A DNA stretch of 64,000 bases, from positions 310,001 through 374,000 of the forward strand of contig JALJCQ010000001.1 in the NCBI GenBank assembly GCA_023091665.1. Direction: 5' to 3'. This DNA comes from Pythium myriotylum (lineage: Eukaryota > Oomycota > Peronosporomycetes > Pythiales > Pythiaceae). Each line of letters opens with the position of its first letter. Positions within the stretch are counted from its first letter, which is position 1. The notes beneath the pieces were generated by a model, which had not been told where the DNA came from, searched no databases, and saw only the letters and a program-made list of their open reading frames with translations. Below are positions 43,146-52,660 of this stretch, piece by piece. The position numbers were made by a program, and so were the translations under genes.

Positions 43146-43640
43146 TTTGCAGAACTACTCTCCAATTTGCGGCCATCCGCACAAGCGACCCTTCGACTCC
43201 TTCCAGCTTCTTCCTGCTTTTCCAAGGGTCGCCCTCGGGCGACCACTCGCGGGCAACGTGAGCCCCTCGTTTGCGACGATCATGCACGGAGAGTCGCCCA
43301 TGGCGCATGAAGATCGCCAAGCTCGAGTTCCGAGGCCGCGCACGGAGAAGCCTGGAGCTGCAGGATGCGTTGGAGGGAGTGGGCTATGTGGGTGTCGGAA
43401 GGCGTACGCTGGGCGTGCGCTGCCCTGGAGTGAAGAAAGAACAAAGCTGTCGTCAGCTCCAACGACTCAAGGCTTCGAAATGCGCGTGCGCAAAGCACGT
43501 GCCTCAGCAGAACGACGCGGTCGCTACTCCGGTGGTGGCGAGCGAAGGAGAAGACCCGCAAGAAAAGAGAAGGCGTGCTAGACGCGCTTGATGACGACGC
43601 AGCCGCTGCTCCGGTGGTGGCGAGCGAAGGAAGAGGACGA
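43146..43640. other. Region with short direct repeats, no clear gene
   Basis: GCTCCGGTGGTGGCGAGCGA-type sequence occurs near 43528 and near 43606, about 78 bp apart. An open frame at 43271-43591 is basic with no domain. It runs into the LINE 3' end. Confidence 0.4.
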
Positions 43641-43915
43641 GTGTGCATGTAGGCTACGGCGTCCGCACTTGGAAGCATCATCCGCGAGCAGCCAACCGAA
43701 TGGCAGACGCAGCGGCCAACCTCGCCATGGACGAGGAACGTAGCAGTCAAGTTCTTCACCCAACTCATCGACCAGAGCACAAGCAAATTGCTGCGCTACT
43801 TAGCAGCGACATTGCGCATTACAGAATAGGACTTCAATTTTAACCAGGCGCTTCAAGCCGGCTATAGGTTTCTAGACGTGTAAACCAATAGACCTCACAT
43901 TGATGATGATGATGA
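43641..43915 (+). mobile_element. LINE 3' end with RNase H C-terminus
   Basis: HHPRAANRMADAAANLAMDE (43675-43735) matches 30780 almost exactly, showing the same LINE family. The stop at 43843 is followed by GGCTATAGG...CAATAGACCTCACATT and (GAT)4 at 43900. 5'-truncated by the unit with direct repeats. Confidence 0.8.
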
Positions 43916-44741
43916 AAATGATCTCGCTTAGGCTAGTAACCTCATACCACAAGAGAAAGTTGGGTCAACGGGAGTTGATGCAAACTTCGCCCATTTTATT
44001 GGCGATGCTACAATTCACTTGATTAGAGAGGATCTAAGATGTGAGTAACTGGACAAACGTTCGTCAAGAAATGAAAACGCTCGCGAACGAGTGAGAAACG
44101 AACCTACCTGTTCTCGACGTCAGCGTGTAAACTTTTTTAACAGCCGCGTATGAGTTGTGAGCTCTAATTCATCGTTTCTCAAATTGTCCAAATGCGACAG
44201 CTATGGAGAGACGCGAAACACACGTGTTCAACAGCAGTACAGTAGCAGTAAGAACAGCAACAACAACAGCAGCTGCGAGCTATGGATCAAAAATTGCGTC
44301 GATTACACTAGCCCTCCTACATCCAACCTAGATAGAGCTAGAACAGCACGCGTTTCAACTCCTCCTCGTCGTCGAATGCCCATTGGGTTCGTCACACGCT
44401 CAGATAAAATGCTCAACATCAACGGGTAGCTACAATCTACACCACGCCCCACACGTGGCTAAATTATGCGTGTGGACTTGTTTGAATGGGCTGTGATAAA
44501 TTGGGTGGCGAGAGTCTAGTGGATGGTGTCCGAAGGCAGCGCGAGTACTTGTTCCGTAAAGACCTTGGGGGCTTGTGCTTGGATACGCTCGCAAAGTCGC
44601 GACGGACGCTCATGTTGTATGTCGTTCCAAGCTACCCTACGAAGATAGATGATTATGCAAACGAAGTCGACTGAGTTCAACAAAGTCAATCACAAGAGGT
44701 CTGGGAAATCTTGCCTGTTGAAACCTGTGAGGGCTCACCAC

Positions 44742-44761
44742 GGGGGGGGGGGGGGGGGGGG
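44742..44761. repeat. Poly-G tract, 20 nt
   Basis: Counterpart of the 21-nt poly-C at 48874-48894 in the other arm. Confidence 0.9.
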
Positions 44762-45119
44762 ACAACCACGAACGCAGGCCGCTCTGACCTACGTATCTGT
44801 GTCCGTCTCACGGATAGAGAATACGAGCGATGCAGTGAACGATTTTATTCGAACGGTACTCTTTTCGATATTCCTCCTCGATTCGATCGTTTCCTCCTCC
44901 CTCAACGGGACAAGGTAGAGCAAGGTATCAGCAGCTAAGGTCTCCGGGAAGGCAATCGTAGTCAGCAACCTACTCCTCGCCATCGTCAACATGGCCCGCA
45001 ACTTCTTCTCCCCCTCTTCCGCCTCCTTCTCCCTCACCTCCCGTCCTCCAACTTATCCCTATAATGGCCGTCGTCCCGTTCCCCACTGCCGTCGCCATCG
45101 TCTTCGCCATCCCACCAAT

Positions 45120-46028
45120 CTAGCCTTTGATCGGAAACATCGGGAGGCCGTTGAACGCCTTCTCCGCAGGCACCTCCTCTTGCATTCGGACCCAGTGCTC
45201 GACCACCTTGCCGTTCTCGAAACGGAACACGTCCAATGACACCGACGTGGGCACACCCGGAATGCCACTGTACCGAGCGTCGATCCACACGAGATCTCCC
45301 GCGGCGATGACCGCGCCGAACTCGACCTTGGTCTCGCTCGTCAACGTCTTGGTAAAGTCCTTGAGAGACTGCGGGCCGTCCGAGAGCAGTGGGTTGTGCT
45401 CCATGTAGGTCGTGCCGACGTAGGTGTCGACGCCCGCAACATTCTTCTTGTTGAACATCTCGTCGAGCAGCGCGACGCCTGCCTTCTTGTTGGCCTCTTC
45501 CTGGGCAGACAAACTGTCGCAGCCACCGCCGCACGAGGCCGCGACGTGCTTGGCTTCTTTCGACTGCACGGGGTACATGGGTCGGCCACTCGCAGTCTTG
45601 GACGCGGGCACGTCCGGTTGGATGCGGTCCCAGTGCTCGACGATCTTCCCGTTCTCGAACCGGAACACATCCACGATCACAGACGTCGCATAACCCGGCA
45701 TACCTGCGTGCCAGCTATCGACGAACACGAGGTCACCAGACGCTACGGCTTCACCAAAGACGACTTGGGACTCGTTCGTGAGGATCTTGGTGAGCTGTTT
45801 GAGTGCCTGTGGCGAATCCGGCGGGTCGAGCGGGTTGTGCTCAAAGTACGGTGCGCCGATGTACTGGTCGACGGCGTCGGGGTTCATTTTGTTGAAGACT
45901 TGGTGGAGCAGGTCGATGGCGGCTTTTTTGTTGGCCTCGAGCGTCTCGCAGGACGAGGTTGCGTGTGCCGGTGCCGAGAGAGCGGCAAAGGCGCAGGCGG
46001 CGAGGAGTGTTGTTGCGAAGGTCTTCAT
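45120..46028 (-). CDS. Secreted protein with two SnoaL-like domains, MKTFATT type (302 aa), pair B left
   Basis: A signal peptide (MKTFATTLLAACAFAALSAP, cleavage near AHA) precedes domain 1 (CETLEANKKAAIDLLHQVFN, YFEHNP, LTNESQVVFGEAVASGDLVF, FRFENGKIVEHWDRIQ, SGRPMYPVQ) and domain 2 (EEANKKAGVALLDEMFNKKN, YMEHNPLLSDGPQSL, GDLVWIDARYSG, GKVVEHWVRMQEEVP, GLPMFPIKG). The linker has a CGGGC cysteine motif. Domain 1 departs most from the family in DSWHAGMPG where others have TRYSGLPG. Confidence 0.9.
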   Translation of the reverse strand: MKTFATTLLAACAFAALSAPAHATSSCETLEANKKAAIDLLHQVFNKMNPDAVDQYIGAPYFEHNPLDPPDSPQALKQLTKILTNESQVVFGEAVASGDLVFVDSWHAGMPGYATSVIVDVFRFENGKIVEHWDRIQPDVPASKTASGRPMYPVQSKEAKHVAASCGGGCDSLSAQEEANKKAGVALLDEMFNKKNVAGVDTYVGTTYMEHNPLLSDGPQSLKDFTKTLTSETKVEFGAVIAAGDLVWIDARYSGIPGVPTSVSLDVFRFENGKVVEHWVRMQEEVPAEKAFNGLPMFPIKG

Positions 46029-46033
46029 GAGGT

Positions 46034-47601
46034 TGAGGAAAGGGCGCTAGTTGGTTGGTGCGTTGGTATTGGCTAGTGCGTTGGTGCGTAGTAGCTGGCG
46101 TATTTTGGAGTGAATGGGTGTGGGGAGAGGAGGGAAGGCGAGGGGAGGCGAGGGGGAGAGGGAAGGGAAGGCGAGTGGGCTGGACCCGATTGGGTGAGGG
46201 AGGTGAGGGGTGAGTGGGGTGGCTGGAGCTCGTCGATCGTGTCTGCAGCTGGTGGAAGACCGGGGTTACTGCGCATGCAGACTGTACAAGCCGAAGATGA
46301 GACAGAGAGAGCGATGAGGGTTGTGTGCAAGCAGGATAGCGGGAGACTCGGGCACTGCCGCTGTGTGTCTATATGTGTGTGTGTCTCTCTGCGCGTGTGT
46401 GTGTGCGTGTGAATGGGCAGCGATTACGTGGTTGGCGAGAGTTCAGCGAGGCGGTACTGTAATCATGTGACGGGATGTGAATACGCTTGCACTGATTGGG
46501 GTGTCAGTGGAGGTGGGTGAGTCTAGATCAAACTGCTGTTGTCTGTTTGGCTGTTTGGCTGTTTGGACAGGGATCCGGAGCGTCTCCCATCTGGAATGAC
46601 CATGGCTGGTCTCGAAGTGGGCAAGGCTAACGCTCCTCGGTCACCTCACGAGCGGGTAGCGTCTCGTGGTTTGGCCTTCTGTCGACCTCACGAGCATATT
46701 TTGGGCATCCATCGTCGACCAAATCGTGGGATTATAGTTTGGCTATGCGTCAGTACCGAGGCAGCGCAGCCCATGGTCTGATATTGACTTGATCGAGGCT
46801 GCCTCAATCGCTGGCATATCCGCAAGTTTTCCGGTCTGGCGTTGGTTTCCGGTGTGCAACGTGGACGTCGCCACAACGTGTGCGACTGGATTGCTCGAGT
46901 CAATGGATGTCAAGTCACATCGCGTCGCATCGCGTCGCGTCACGATATGCCACGTCACATAGAGGAACCACTCGAGTGATGATGCAAGCCGGGGGATGGG
47001 CAGCGTGGGTGTCCTCTTGTAACGAGCATCTGTGTCTTCGAGATCATCTGTCAGTTCAAGATCGCACCCTTTCATGGTGTATGTATGTATCTCATGTAGT
47101 CGTCCAATATGCGACATGCGGTGGTGGCCGAATCATACCTGCAGCCCGAAAAATGGCTGGTCTACTACTGTTTACCTTGCACTGCGATTCTAATGTCCTC
47201 AGGACGATGGATTTCGACTGAAACGGGACGGACTTGGTCGCCATTGCGTCATAAAAGGCGAACTTGAGCTGGACTGTTGATAGAGCGAGGGACAAGCTGA
47301 TGCTATCACAGCATATTGAAAGTCCAGCGATTTTACCCTCGTTCTCCGCTTGGTCACTTGGTGGGAACTCGAGCCTTTTTTAGTTTGGACAATTGATTTA
47401 GACGTTGGGGTCAGAACTCGATTCAATCAGACAACAGCTGTTGAGTTTTCCAATAGCAAAGTACTTGACTCGAGCTCTCAGCATTGACGTAATCATCTAT
47501 AATCCCTCCTCCCACCCAGGAGTTTCTGCTTCGTGACATCTTTCCGTACTCCACTTAGAGCCAACACTTCCGCTACTACGCACCAACGAACCACCCTCCC
47601 G
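46034..47601. other. Spacer between inverted arms B
   Basis: A strongly purine-rich stretch (46120-46230) and a GT/GTGC-rich stretch (46370-46410) lie just outside the left arm. A GCTACTACGCACCAACG block is shared by both promoters (near 46090, minus; near 47572, plus). No gene. Confidence 0.5.
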
Positions 47602-47606
47602 ACCTC

Positions 47607-48515
47607 ATGAAGACCTTCGCAACAACACTCCTCGCCGCCTGCGCCTTTGCCGCTCTCTCGGCACCGGCACACGCAACCTCGTCCTGCGAGACGCTCGAGG
47701 CCAACAAAAAAGCCGCCATCGACCTGCTCCACCAAGTCTTCAACAAAATGAACCCCGACGCCGTCGACCAGTACATCGGCGCACCGTACTTTGAGCACAA
47801 CCCGCTCGACCCGCCGGATTCGCCACAGGCACTCAAACAGCTCACCAAGATCCTCACGAACGAGTCCCAAGTCGTCTTTGGTGAAGCCGTAGCGTCTGGT
47901 GACCTCGTGTTCGTCGATAGCTGGCACGCAGGTATGCCGGGTTATGCGACGTCTGTGATCGTGGATGTGTTCCGGTTCGAGAACGGGAAGATCGTCGAGC
48001 ACTGGGACCGCATCCAACCGGACGTGCCCGCGTCCAAGACTGCGAGTGGCCGACCCATGTACCCCGTGCAGTCGAAAGAAGCCAAGCACGTCGCGGCCTC
48101 GTGCGGCGGTGGCTGCGACAGTTTGTCTGCCCAGGAAGAGGCCAACAAGAAGGCAGGCGTCGCGCTGCTCGACGAGATGTTCAACAAGAAGAATGTTGCG
48201 GGCGTCGACACCTACGTCGGCACGACCTACATGGAGCACAACCCACTGCTCTCGGACGGCCCGCAGTCTCTCAAGGACTTTACCAAGACGTTGACGAGCG
48301 AGACCAAGGTCGAGTTCGGCGCGGTCATCGCCGCGGGAGATCTCGTGTGGATCGACGCTCGGTACAGTGGCATTCCGGGTGTGCCCACGTCGGTGTCATT
48401 GGACGTGTTCCGTTTCGAGAACGGCAAGGTGGTCGAGCACTGGGTCCGAATGCAAGAGGAGGTGCCTGCGGAGAAGGCGTTCAACGGCCTCCCGATGTTT
48501 CCGATCAAAGGCTAG
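47607..48515 (+). CDS. Secreted protein with two SnoaL-like domains, MKTFATT type (302 aa), pair B right
   Basis: The protein is identical to that of 45120-46028. The coding sequence and 3' region lie within the arm but most of the promoter does not, so expression could differ between the two copies. It starts at the conserved MKTFATT signal peptide. Confidence 0.9.
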   Translation: MKTFATTLLAACAFAALSAPAHATSSCETLEANKKAAIDLLHQVFNKMNPDAVDQYIGAPYFEHNPLDPPDSPQALKQLTKILTNESQVVFGEAVASGDLVFVDSWHAGMPGYATSVIVDVFRFENGKIVEHWDRIQPDVPASKTASGRPMYPVQSKEAKHVAASCGGGCDSLSAQEEANKKAGVALLDEMFNKKNVAGVDTYVGTTYMEHNPLLSDGPQSLKDFTKTLTSETKVEFGAVIAAGDLVWIDARYSGIPGVPTSVSLDVFRFENGKVVEHWVRMQEEVPAEKAFNGLPMFPIKG

Positions 48516-48873
48516 ATTGGTGGGATGGCGAAGACGATGGCGACGGCAGTGGGGAACGGGACGACGGCCATTATAGGGATAAGTTGGAGGACGGGAGGTG
48601 AGGGAGAAGGAGGCGGAAGAGGGGGAGAAGAAGTTGCGGGCCATGTTGACGATGGCGAGGAGTAGGTTGCTGACTACGATTGCCTTCCCGGAGACCTTAG
48701 CTGCTGATACCTTGCTCTACCTTGTCCCGTTGAGGGAGGAGGAAACGATCGAATCGAGGAGGAATATCGAAAAGAGTACCGTTCGAATAAAATCGTTCAC
48801 TGCATCGCTCGTATTCTCTATCCGTGAGACGGACACAGATACGTAGGTCAGAGCGGCCTGCGTTCGTGGTTGT

Positions 48874-48894
48874 CCCCCCCCCCCCCCCCCCCCC
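48874..48894. repeat. Poly-C tract, 21 nt
   Basis: Counterpart of the 20-nt poly-G at 44742. Confidence 0.9.
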
Positions 48895-49224
48895 GTGGTG
48901 AGCCCTCACAGGTTTCAACAGGCAAGATTTCCCAGACCTCTTGTGATTGACTTTGTTGAACTCAGTCGACTTCGTTTGCATAATCATCTATCTTCGTAGG
49001 GTAGCTTGGAACGACATACAACATGAGCGTCCGTCGCGACTTTGCGAGCGTATCCAAGCACAAGCCCCCAAGGTCTTTACGGAACAAGTACTCGCGCTGC
49101 CTTCGGACACCATCCACTAGACTCTCGCCACCCAATTTATCACAGCCCATTCAAACAAGTCCACACGCATAATTTAGCCACGTGTGGGGCGTGGTGTAGA
49201 TTGTAGCTACCCGTTGATGTTGAG

Positions 49225-49549
49225 CACAGTCTCCGCCCCCGAATACTGGAGTCGTAACCACTGTTATCGGAATGTGCCATATATCCATGGGTGAGAATCC
49301 AGGTCATATTGACACCTTTGCTTGATAGCGTCGCGTTCGGAGTGGATACTATACGGTAATCATAGTCCGTTCTGTGATAGAGTCGGGTCGTTTTGATCTG
49401 TTTGCAGACAATCCTCCAGTATGACAGTTGTTGCAAAGTCCTCAGACATGTCACAGATTACGCCTACTTCTCGTATCTGATCGGGTGGAGCGTCGGCGTG
49501 GTCTGCCGATAGTCAGGCTGTCAAGGATTGGTTGACATTGTGTGCAGTA
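49225..49549. other. Intergenic
   Basis: No gene or known repeat seen between the inverted arm and the pogo-like element. Confidence 0.4.
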
Positions 49550-51486
49550 CAGATTCGGATGTATTGATATGACAGACGCAAAAAGATATGACAACGAGGC
49601 TAAACTGCAAATTGAGGTTTTTGCCAGTATACAAATTTTCGACCAATCAACGCTTGCCGTGGACCGACTCAATCCAGCCCCACACTTTTCCCGCCCTGCA
49701 AGATGAAGCCCGCGCTCACTGCTCCATTGACCCTCCACCCTCCCCACGATGGACGAGGATCTCCTGCTTCGTCGTTTCGTGCTGTGGGGGTTGCACGACT
49801 ACGCCACGAGGAAGGGGGGGGCGGCGCCAGCTCCTCCAGCGACACGGCGTCTGAGGACAGCGATGAGCCGGAGCTGCCCGAGCTGCCGGAGCCGCCCGCG
49901 CCAGCCCGTCGAGTGAAGAAGCGGCGGCTGTCGGGTACTCGGCGACGCACGTACACGAACGAGATCAAGCTCAAGATGGAGCGCCTTTGGAAGGCCGGGG
50001 CTAGCTCGACGAGGCTGGTGGAGGTGTACAACGTCCACTGCCACAGCAGCATCCACGCGTGGGCAAAGATGGAAGGCAAGCTGATCGCCGCCTGTAACGC
50101 GAAGATGAAGAGCAAGGTGTCGTTGGGAGGACAGGGCCGCCCCCCGCTATTCCAGCATGAGGGCGAAATCGTTCAGTGGATCAAGGACATGCGCCGCGAC
50201 GACTACCCGCACAAGACGGCTCACGTCGTGCAGCTTTTCAAGGAGGAATACACCGCTTGGACGTCGCTGTACTTGGCTCGCAAGCGAGAGGACAGTCTGC
50301 ATCGGCTCGTGCGCCGACTGATCTACCGCAACGGGTTCTCCTTCCGCCAGCCAACGCGGACGATCCTCTCGCTTGAGAACCTTCTCGAGGAGCAAGTTGC
50401 CTTCACGGAGAATGTCGCAGCGGGCGTGAACGCCACGTATCCAGCGGGCGCTATCCTCAACACCGACAAGACGGCCGTCTACTACGGCGACAACCCCGGC
50501 CTCATCATAGCCGCGCGAGGCGACTCGAGCAAGATCAAGGGGAAGAAGCAATCCTACCGAGCGACTGTGCTGCTAACCATTGCGGCGGACGGCACCAAAT
50601 TGATGCCGCTCATCATCTTTCGGGCCCAGCCAGGCGGCAGTGTCGAGGAGTCGTTCGACGACTATCCGGAGGGCGCTGTCTACGCCGTCCAGACAAATGG
50701 TTGGATGGACGGTGCGGTTTGGAAGGACGTCTTCATCGGCACGCTCTGGGAGGACTTCGTCTACAGCGAGGAGCGCGGCCCGCTCGCGCTCTACGTCGAC
50801 AGCTTCAAGTCGCACGTGTCGGCAGAGTCCATGGAAGGTCTGGCCCAGCTCGGCACGGAAGTCGTCCCTCTCCCAACGAACACGACGTCCGTGTTGCAGC
50901 CGCTGAACGTCGGCGTGATGGGGCCATTCAAGAGGAGACTTCGCACGCTGGCCTTGGCCGACGAGCTAAGCTCCGTCACGGCGGGCCCCCCGCGTCCTCT
51001 GAAAGAGCGCCAGATGGCGATGCGCTCGGCCACGGCGGACCAGAAGCGGCGATCCATCGCCGAGAAGGTCATCCGCGCGTGGAACAGCATCAGCACTGAG
51101 ACAATTAGGAAAGCCTGGATTAAATCTCGCCTTCGTGAGGCCGAGCAATAATTCATATCACGTGTCCATAAAGGCGGGGGACGTCAGCATCCGCGGCTGC
51201 TGTGTGGGAACCCCGGCACCCACATGAAGCATTGCTCCTTTAACTTGCCTTTTGACAGCAGTGGGAATTGAACCCACGTCACCACGATCAAGTGGTGTGT
51301 CCGACGTGCCCGTCGACTGACCCGCCAGACTGCTGCCGTCTGACTCTGTGGAATTGATTGGTCCATTGGATACTGGATATGATTGGGTAAAACTTTTGCT
51401 GTCATAACTTTCTGTCACTGTACGGTTCTATTTCTGGCATACTGGGAGGAAAAACCTCAGCTGTCATATCAATACGTCCGAATCTG
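49550..51486 (+). mobile_element. pogo/Tigger-like DNA transposon, complete ends (1937 bp)
   Basis: Terminal inverted repeats of 26 bp (25 matching) start CAGATTCGGATGTATTG at 49550 and end in the complement at 51486. They are flanked by TA duplications (49548-49549 and 51487-51488). TATGACA is repeated within both subterminal regions, possible transposase binding sites. The single gene inside reads through. Confidence 0.9.
49703..51151 (+). CDS. pogo/Tigger-like transposase (482 aa), third Asp replaced
   Basis: Order: a low-complexity acidic/proline N-terminus (1-70), a basic stretch RRVKKRRLSGTRRR, a helix-turn-helix (about 80-130, NEIKLKMERLWKAGAS), a second HTH of CENP-B/Tc5 type (about 145-225), and the DDE_1 catalytic domain (about 235-440). 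Catalytic Asp residues are seen in ILNTDKTAVYY and PLALYVDSFKSH. The third position, usually QPLDxGV in pogo transposases, reads SVLQPLNVGVMGPFK, Asn for Asp. The frame is intact, so the protein may be made but is probably unable to cut DNA; it might still bind the element's ends. A later Met start is possible. Confidence 0.85.
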   Translation: MKPALTAPLTLHPPHDGRGSPASSFRAVGVARLRHEEGGGGASSSSDTASEDSDEPELPELPEPPAPARRVKKRRLSGTRRRTYTNEIKLKMERLWKAGASSTRLVEVYNVHCHSSIHAWAKMEGKLIAACNAKMKSKVSLGGQGRPPLFQHEGEIVQWIKDMRRDDYPHKTAHVVQLFKEEYTAWTSLYLARKREDSLHRLVRRLIYRNGFSFRQPTRTILSLENLLEEQVAFTENVAAGVNATYPAGAILNTDKTAVYYGDNPGLIIAARGDSSKIKGKKQSYRATVLLTIAADGTKLMPLIIFRAQPGGSVEESFDDYPEGAVYAVQTNGWMDGAVWKDVFIGTLWEDFVYSEERGPLALYVDSFKSHVSAESMEGLAQLGTEVVPLPTNTTSVLQPLNVGVMGPFKRRLRTLALADELSSVTAGPPRPLKERQMAMRSATADQKRRSIAEKVIRAWNSISTETIRKAWIKSRLREAEQ

Positions 51487-51796
51487 TATCGCGAGAATCA
51501 TGCTCTGCCCACGTACTCAGTAACCAAGCGATCGATCACCATGCTCCCCAATTCTGCAAGACGTCTAGGAACATTAGAGTGGCCTTCGACCACTCAACCT
51601 CATCCGCCGAGAAGTAAACTGTCTAACGGTTGGTTGCTTTCCCATACACTGCTGCATATGATTTCTGACCCTAACGTCGCAATACTCTTGTATTTTTTTT
51701 TTAGCGTACTGTAGATTTGAGCCGCCAGAAAGGTCGTTTCTTGGCTTCAGCGGCCGCGCACAGATTTCTCGCCGGTGTCGAACCACCAAATCAACC
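51487..51796. other. Spacer, 3' flank of the 51797 gene
   Basis: The last 75 bases resemble 38505-38566, the 3' flank of the pair A gene. No gene. Confidence 0.5.
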
Positions 51797-52660
51797 TTAG
51801 TCCGCGATCGGAAACATCGGGCGGCCGCTCAACGTGGGTACCTCGGCCTCCAGAATCACCCAGTGCTCGATGATCCTGCCGTACGCGAAGCGCATGACGT
51901 CAATTCCAATCGAGGTCGCAAGTCCCTTCACGCCTGTGTAGTGGGTGTTGACCCAGACAAGGTCACCAGCCGCGGCGACTGCGCCGATCTTGACCGCAGT
52001 CGAGTTGTTTGTCTTGCTCAACAAGTACGCCAGACCCTCTAGGCCATCCGGGGCAAACGGGCTGTGCTGCGCGTAGATTGGCCCGACATACTTCGCCGCG
52101 GCAAAGTCGTGCTTGTTGAACAGGTCTTCGATGAAGGCCACTGCAAGCTTCTTGTTTGACGCGATTACAGCATCTGAAGTCGTGTCACACCCGTCTGAGC
52201 CGAGAGGAGTATTTCCGCGAATGGGGAACATAGGGCGGCCGCTAGCGGTCTTGTTGGCCGGTACTTCTTCCTGCAAAGTCTCCCAGTGCTCGACAATCTT
52301 GCCGTTATCCAAGCGGAAGACATTGACCGCCACCGATGTGTTCATATTGGTGAACCCGGAGTAGCGTGCGTTGATCCATACGAGGTTTCCGGACGCGACG
52401 ACTTCGCCGAATTCGACCTTGGTCGAGTTGCCGAACATGGAGAATGCCGACTTGAGTGTCTCTGGTCCATCGGGGGCCAACGGGCTGTGTTGGGCGTAGG
52501 TGGTGCCGATGTACTTGTCGACAACGGAAATATCATGCTTGTTGAACATTCCATCAAGGTATGCAAGGGCTGTCTGCTTGTTAGTCAAGAGCGTCTCGCA
52601 CGGCGTCGCGCTAGCGAGACTGACGAAGGTGGCGACAGCGAGGGCTGCGATCTTCATCAT
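51797..52660 (-). CDS. Secreted protein with two SnoaL-like domains, MMKIAALAV type (287 aa), third copy
   Basis: Closely related to the pair A proteins but diverged: FVSLASA for FLGLASA in the signal peptide, TNKQTALAYLDGMFN in domain 1, NKTASGRPMFPIRGN after domain 1, DFAAAKYVG with one residue fewer than DFAAVQKYVG, and YGRIIEHWVILEAEVP in domain 2. NNST keeps the glycosylation site. Promoter block CCATTCTCCAAAAC lies at 52727-52740 (minus). Upstream 52880-53055 matches the pair A left arm, including the 26 bases lost from the right arm, so this copy shows the ancestral promoter layout. Confidence 0.9.
   Translation of the reverse strand: MMKIAALAVATFVSLASATPCETLLTNKQTALAYLDGMFNKHDISVVDKYIGTTYAQHSPLAPDGPETLKSAFSMFGNSTKVEFGEVVASGNLVWINARYSGFTNMNTSVAVNVFRLDNGKIVEHWETLQEEVPANKTASGRPMFPIRGNTPLGSDGCDTTSDAVIASNKKLAVAFIEDLFNKHDFAAAKYVGPIYAQHSPFAPDGLEGLAYLLSKTNNSTAVKIGAVAAAGDLVWVNTHYTGVKGLATSIGIDVMRFAYGRIIEHWVILEAEVPTLSGRPMFPIAD

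Larger units (their letters stand above)
44411..46033 (-). repeat. Inverted repeat, left arm (SnoaL gene pair B)
   Basis: Mirror of 47602-49224 about 46817.5. About 1.62 kb, with no difference noticed except one base in the poly-G/poly-C tract length (20 versus 21). Confidence 0.9.
47602..49224 (+). repeat. Inverted repeat, right arm (SnoaL gene pair B)
   Basis: Mirror of the left arm. The border is sharp: the match stops a few bases before the ATG, so the two promoters differ beyond a short shared block. Confidence 0.9.
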
